Shown piece by piece: positions 60,681 to 64,000 of a DNA stretch of 64,000 nt. The notes beneath the pieces are model-generated. The model saw nothing but the letters and a program-made list of their open reading frames with translations. It did not search any database and was not told the origin of the DNA. The stretch comes from Kudoa neothunni (Eukaryota > Cnidaria). Where the stretch lies: contig OZ199839.1 of NCBI GenBank assembly GCA_964304625.1, positions 4,340,001 through 4,404,000 of the forward strand, given 5' to 3'. How positions within the stretch are numbered: position 1 is the stretch's first letter; every line of letters starts with the position of its first letter. The position numbers were made by a program, and so were the translations under genes.

Positions 60681-62100
60681 CAGTGTTTCCCTACAAATTT
60701 TACACCCGTACTCCCACCCTAATTTCCGCGTTCACTTCGCACCCCCTCCTCCATGTGAAAGTCAACACTCAATTATACTTTTTACTTAAATGCGAAAATA
60801 ATAATACCAATGAAGAATGTCTTTAAAATATAATTGTATTATTTTTGTCTTTATTTGAACTTGAAAATTTTCCCCAATTACTTCTAAAATAAATTAAAAA
60901 AAATATTTTGGTTAATTAAATTTTCTATGCATGATTGAAAAAAGATGAACGTTATCTTTTCATTACTCATGACTTAACATTCAATGATTGGAGTTATTAT
61001 TCATTCCAGCTTATATATACCATTTTGATGTAAAGTAATAAATGATTTTAATAAATTATGTTATTAGAATTAATACAAAATATTAGACGCATGAAATAAG
61101 TAAAAGTGTAATACTAAACTATAAAAAGTATTGTCGCTTAATAAGTTCTGTACTTAAAGGTGAAAATTAAATAAGCCAAATAAAAAGAGCCAATTCGTAT
61201 AGTTCACAAGAAACATTATTTCAAAATAAATTGTCACTTAGTATTTATTTGATCTTACGACTCTCTTGCTCTCGCCGGTTTTTCATAAGTAATTCAAAGC
61301 AGGACATTTTGTTGGACTATGAAACATGAAAATGGTTTCCGGTGTTTAATGAATTCCAATATTTATTATTTGTGTATAATGAAGTTGATAAGCTTGTTTC
61401 ATATGCTATCTTGTGCTGAATAAATCTAGCGACTTCCTTATTCTATATTGAGTCATATGTAAACTTAAATTTTGAGACAGTAGGTTAATAAAAATTCCAT
61501 AGATTCAAAAAATATTCCTTCTAAATATACTTTAAAAAAATTAATATATATTGTTAAAAGTGATATTCATTTATTTATGTGTATAAATGAATGATTTGAT
61601 CCTTATTTTACGTACACTTTAAAGAACAATTTAAATTAGATTTATATCAGAGGCGAGGTACAAATTCGAAAGTAAAATTTGAAACTAAACATAATAAAAA
61701 TTATACGATTAAATGATGGATCTCAAACTTAGACAGAAGACAAAGTTAAAATTACATCGTGGTTTTATTTTTATGGATATAGTTTATTTCTAAGTAGATA
61801 AAAATGGCGAAAGTTAAATTTTTTAGCTGAACAGGCTTAATATAAACTATCACCTTACTGCACTATTTCGTAGAATAAATTATAAATTAAATAACTTATC
61901 ATATCCCATTTTTGGAATCGAAACTAAATGATATCAAAACAACCAGATAAAGTATTGCACGCATTACGTTCTTACATGATTTAAACGGGGACTAACGAAA
62001 ATTACGAAGTAAATAAATTAAGATTAATTTTTAAATTTATTCTTGAACGACTCTCGCACCACCAATGATGGTTCTTCGCATCCCCTGTAGGGAAGCACTG
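60681..62100. mobile_element. Non-autonomous hAT transposon
   Basis: The ends CAGTGTTTCCCTAC and, inverted, CAGTGCTTCCCTAC match in 13 of 14 bases. They are flanked by near-identical 8-bp sequences, ATGTAGGC (60673-60680) and ATGTAGAC (62101-62108), the expected hAT duplication. The 1.42-kb body holds a C-rich subterminal stretch (CCCACCCTAATTTCC) and otherwise AT-rich DNA without transposase remnants. Confidence 0.8.
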
Positions 62101-62308
62101 ATGTAGACGAACTGCCTTATTCTACCGATGGCAACAAGGGAAGTATTTCATAAATCGTTGAAAAATATTGTGCTGTTAACACGTTTCTCGAGTTTTAATT
62201 ATTTTTTAAAAATCAATATATAGTTAACTGGTCTTTTTAGACGCAATTTAATAATTTTTAAATGCCAATTTTTTCTGAAATGTTTGCGCACGTGAGTGTG
62301 TGAAATTA
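62101..62308. other. Short spacer between two hAT elements
   Basis: No coding or structural content seen. Confidence 0.4.
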
Positions 62309-62316
62309 GGTGTGAC

Positions 62317-63242
62317 CAGGGCGTCCAATGAGACTATCGGAAAAACCCCAAGGTAGAACTCTTAAGAAACCCAAGGTCGCAAAGAAAACACAATAGTATT
62401 ATTAAAATGACAAATTTTTTTATTTTAAACGCGTTTTCTAATTACTGTCGTCAATTGAATCGTCTTAATCATCGTCACAACCCTTAGTTAAGAAGCTTGA
62501 TCTATTTTTCAAGCGCTCATGGTATCGTTGGCTTACAACACCGCTGTTCACATCATGCATTAGTTTATTTGTTGGATGCGACGTCAAACACGTATTATTA
62601 TTTTTTCTGATCAACTGCTTTGCGTTAAGTTTACATTTTACAGTTTCAACCTTGAATGAGTTTGTTTAGATTTTACTGTGCTCATCAATGAATAAATTCG
62701 TTCAACATTTGCAGTAGCTGGAATTTCTGTCCTTAGCATCTTGATCAAGCCAACATTTAAACCTACTTTTAATCCATCTTGATTGGAGTACATACCATTC
62801 CTCCCTCTTTTTTGAGCTCCGTTTGAAATTTCGTGCATACTTTAAAATAATATACGTCAATAACCTCAAAATGTGTTATTAAAAAAAAGAAAATTTCAAG
62901 ACGGCGTTTAAATACCCAAATACAATCACAAAATAATAAGAACAATTGATTAAGTAACAATTATCCAGGGGTTGGAAAACAGCGCGTTATCGACGACCGT
63001 GACATCTTTTTAAAATTTCGAGTAATTTTAATTCTCTCCATTACTAAATCAGTAAATATGATTATTCTACCTAATTCTAAAACTTATTATTTATAACTGA
63101 TCTCAAGGAATTCAATAATCTACAAGTTTTGTAAAGAAATAAAACCTAAAGATTTGACTTAAAGTGAAAAAAACCCCAAAAACCCAAGGTTAATAGAAAA
63201 ATCCCGAGATCATAGGAAAAACCCCAAGGTTTGGACGCCCTG
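62317..63242 (-). mobile_element. Deletion-derivative hAT transposon with perfect 8-bp target duplication
   Basis: The ends CAGGGCGTCCAA (left) and its exact inverse on the right are flanked by identical GGTGTGAC at 62309-62316 and 63243-63250. Repeated subterminal AAAAACCCCAAGGT units occur near both ends. The 926-bp body keeps only the C-terminal part of a hAT transposase on the minus strand. Intact duplication and matching ends mark a recent insertion. Confidence 0.9.
62485..62838 (-). pseudogene. hAT transposase C-terminal remnant
   Basis: Encodes GLIKMLRTEIPATANVERIY then SLMSTVKSKQTHSRLKL, the hAT dimerisation region (IPATxxxxERxFS...KxxRxRL in active copies). A basic stretch follows, with LNAKQLIRKNNNTCL, and the open part ends near KGCDDD. 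The catalytic domain is missing, so this copy depends on a full element elsewhere. Confidence 0.75.
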
Positions 63243-63250
63243 GGTGTGAC

Positions 63251-64000
63251 CGACTTAACGCACTTTTTTCTTGGTCCCGAGGGTGTTACATGATATTGGT
63301 TTCTTACTGAATATAGATTATTGAGGTCAAACTAACGTCCGGAATTCCGTTAACTATAGTTTTTCCTTGTTTACAACAAATATTTTAATTAAAGAATTAA
63401 TGATACACTTAACTTTTAAATCTAGTGGAATTTAAAGCAGCAAACGCCTAATGACATTGGAGAAAATGAATTCTAAATCAGGTAATAAGGTAGGATTAAG
63501 CACCTACATGCATCCTTTTTGTGTGTCGTTTTCTCGCCTATACTTTTATGATAGGTTATTATAAGAAAAAACAACACCGATGGCAAGAACTCAACTAATT
63601 ATGGTTACTTCCTATTTGGCTACCAAGTCCTAAATACACGTGGTTAGTAGCACTTGTGAAATCTTCGTTAATTTCTACGACCAATGGAAACCCAGTTTAT
63701 CATCCCCATATTAACTTCCAGTTTAATTGTTCGATTTTAAAACATTTTTAATAATGTTCCTTATACGAAAGTATATGACCCTACCATTTAAATAAGGTTT
63801 GCACGTTTTATTACAAATTATCTTCTCTATCGTTTTTTATATCGACTATAAACTTTAAGAGCAAACGTTAGGATCGATTCAGAATTTTTTTAGTTTATAT
63901 ATTTTTTCTCCAACTTATTTACAATCAAAAAAAATTACAAATTATTTTATCGCTAAAATTTTATCATTAAATTTTTGTAGTGACAAGATAGTAAGGCTTT
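63251..64000. other. AT-rich end of window
   Basis: No gene or repeat supported. Confidence 0.45.

Noticed and set aside
1-64000. CRISPR arrays, bacterial operons or ribosome binding sites
   Set aside because: No regularly spaced repeats; spliced genes and a nuclear tRNA with Pol III signals show a eukaryotic chromosome.
1-64000. Retroviral, LTR or Polinton-like elements
   Set aside because: No long terminal repeats, reverse transcriptase, integrase or capsid-like segments recognised; all elements found are plain DNA transposons.

Overview
This window looks like nuclear DNA of a compact, very AT-rich animal genome, most likely a myxozoan (parasitic cnidarian). The main pointer is the gene at 327-928. 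It encodes a signal peptide, a propeptide ending in Lys-Arg and a cysteine block of the form C-x3-C-x3-C-x3-C-x3-CC flanked by proline runs, which is the signature of cnidarian minicollagen capsule proteins. Nearly all genes are split by GT-AG introns of about 37-90 nt, so most coding regions below were assembled by hand from short exons. For most of the modelled genes the summed exon lengths are exact multiples of three.

Layout. 0-5 kb: the minicollagen-like gene, then a decayed Mutator-like transposon with 29-bp terminal inverted repeats. 6.7-12 kb: three minus-strand genes, the CCA-adding enzyme (TRNT1), a TEX10/Ipi1-type ribosome-assembly protein and a small unknown. 13.8-16.6 kb: a CP2/Grainyhead-family transcription factor with an unusual coiled-coil insert, head to head with a small unknown ORF. 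18.4-19.5 kb: a 1-kb non-autonomous DNA transposon with TA duplication. 21-28.6 kb: an SRA1-like protein, two disordered proteins of similar design, and DNA primase small subunit (PRIM1). 31.6-35 kb: V-ATPase subunit c and tubulin cofactor B, head to head with 29 bp between start codons, then DPH7. 35.7-44.3 kb: an accessory zone with decayed Tigger and hAT transposases, a piggyBac element inside TTAA, and an F-box gene. 45.9-56 kb: ESCRT-III CHMP1, a small hAT-like repeat, a HAD phosphatase, COA6, and a large secreted protein with three new-looking cysteine repeats, a WSC domain and charged tails. 57.1 kb: tRNA-Pro(UGG). 57.2-64 kb: gene-poor, holding two non-autonomous hAT insertions.

The housekeeping genes cover tRNA maturation, replication priming, ribosome assembly, diphthamide synthesis, proton pumping, tubulin folding, membrane scission and cytochrome oxidase assembly; they form no pathway. 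The two secreted cysteine-rich proteins, the minicollagen-like one and the WSC one, are the most lineage-specific genes and are candidates for polar capsule or spore wall structure. COA6 suggests that aerobic respiration is retained. All transposons recognised are DNA transposons; no retrovirus-like, Polinton-like or other virus-derived element was recognised.
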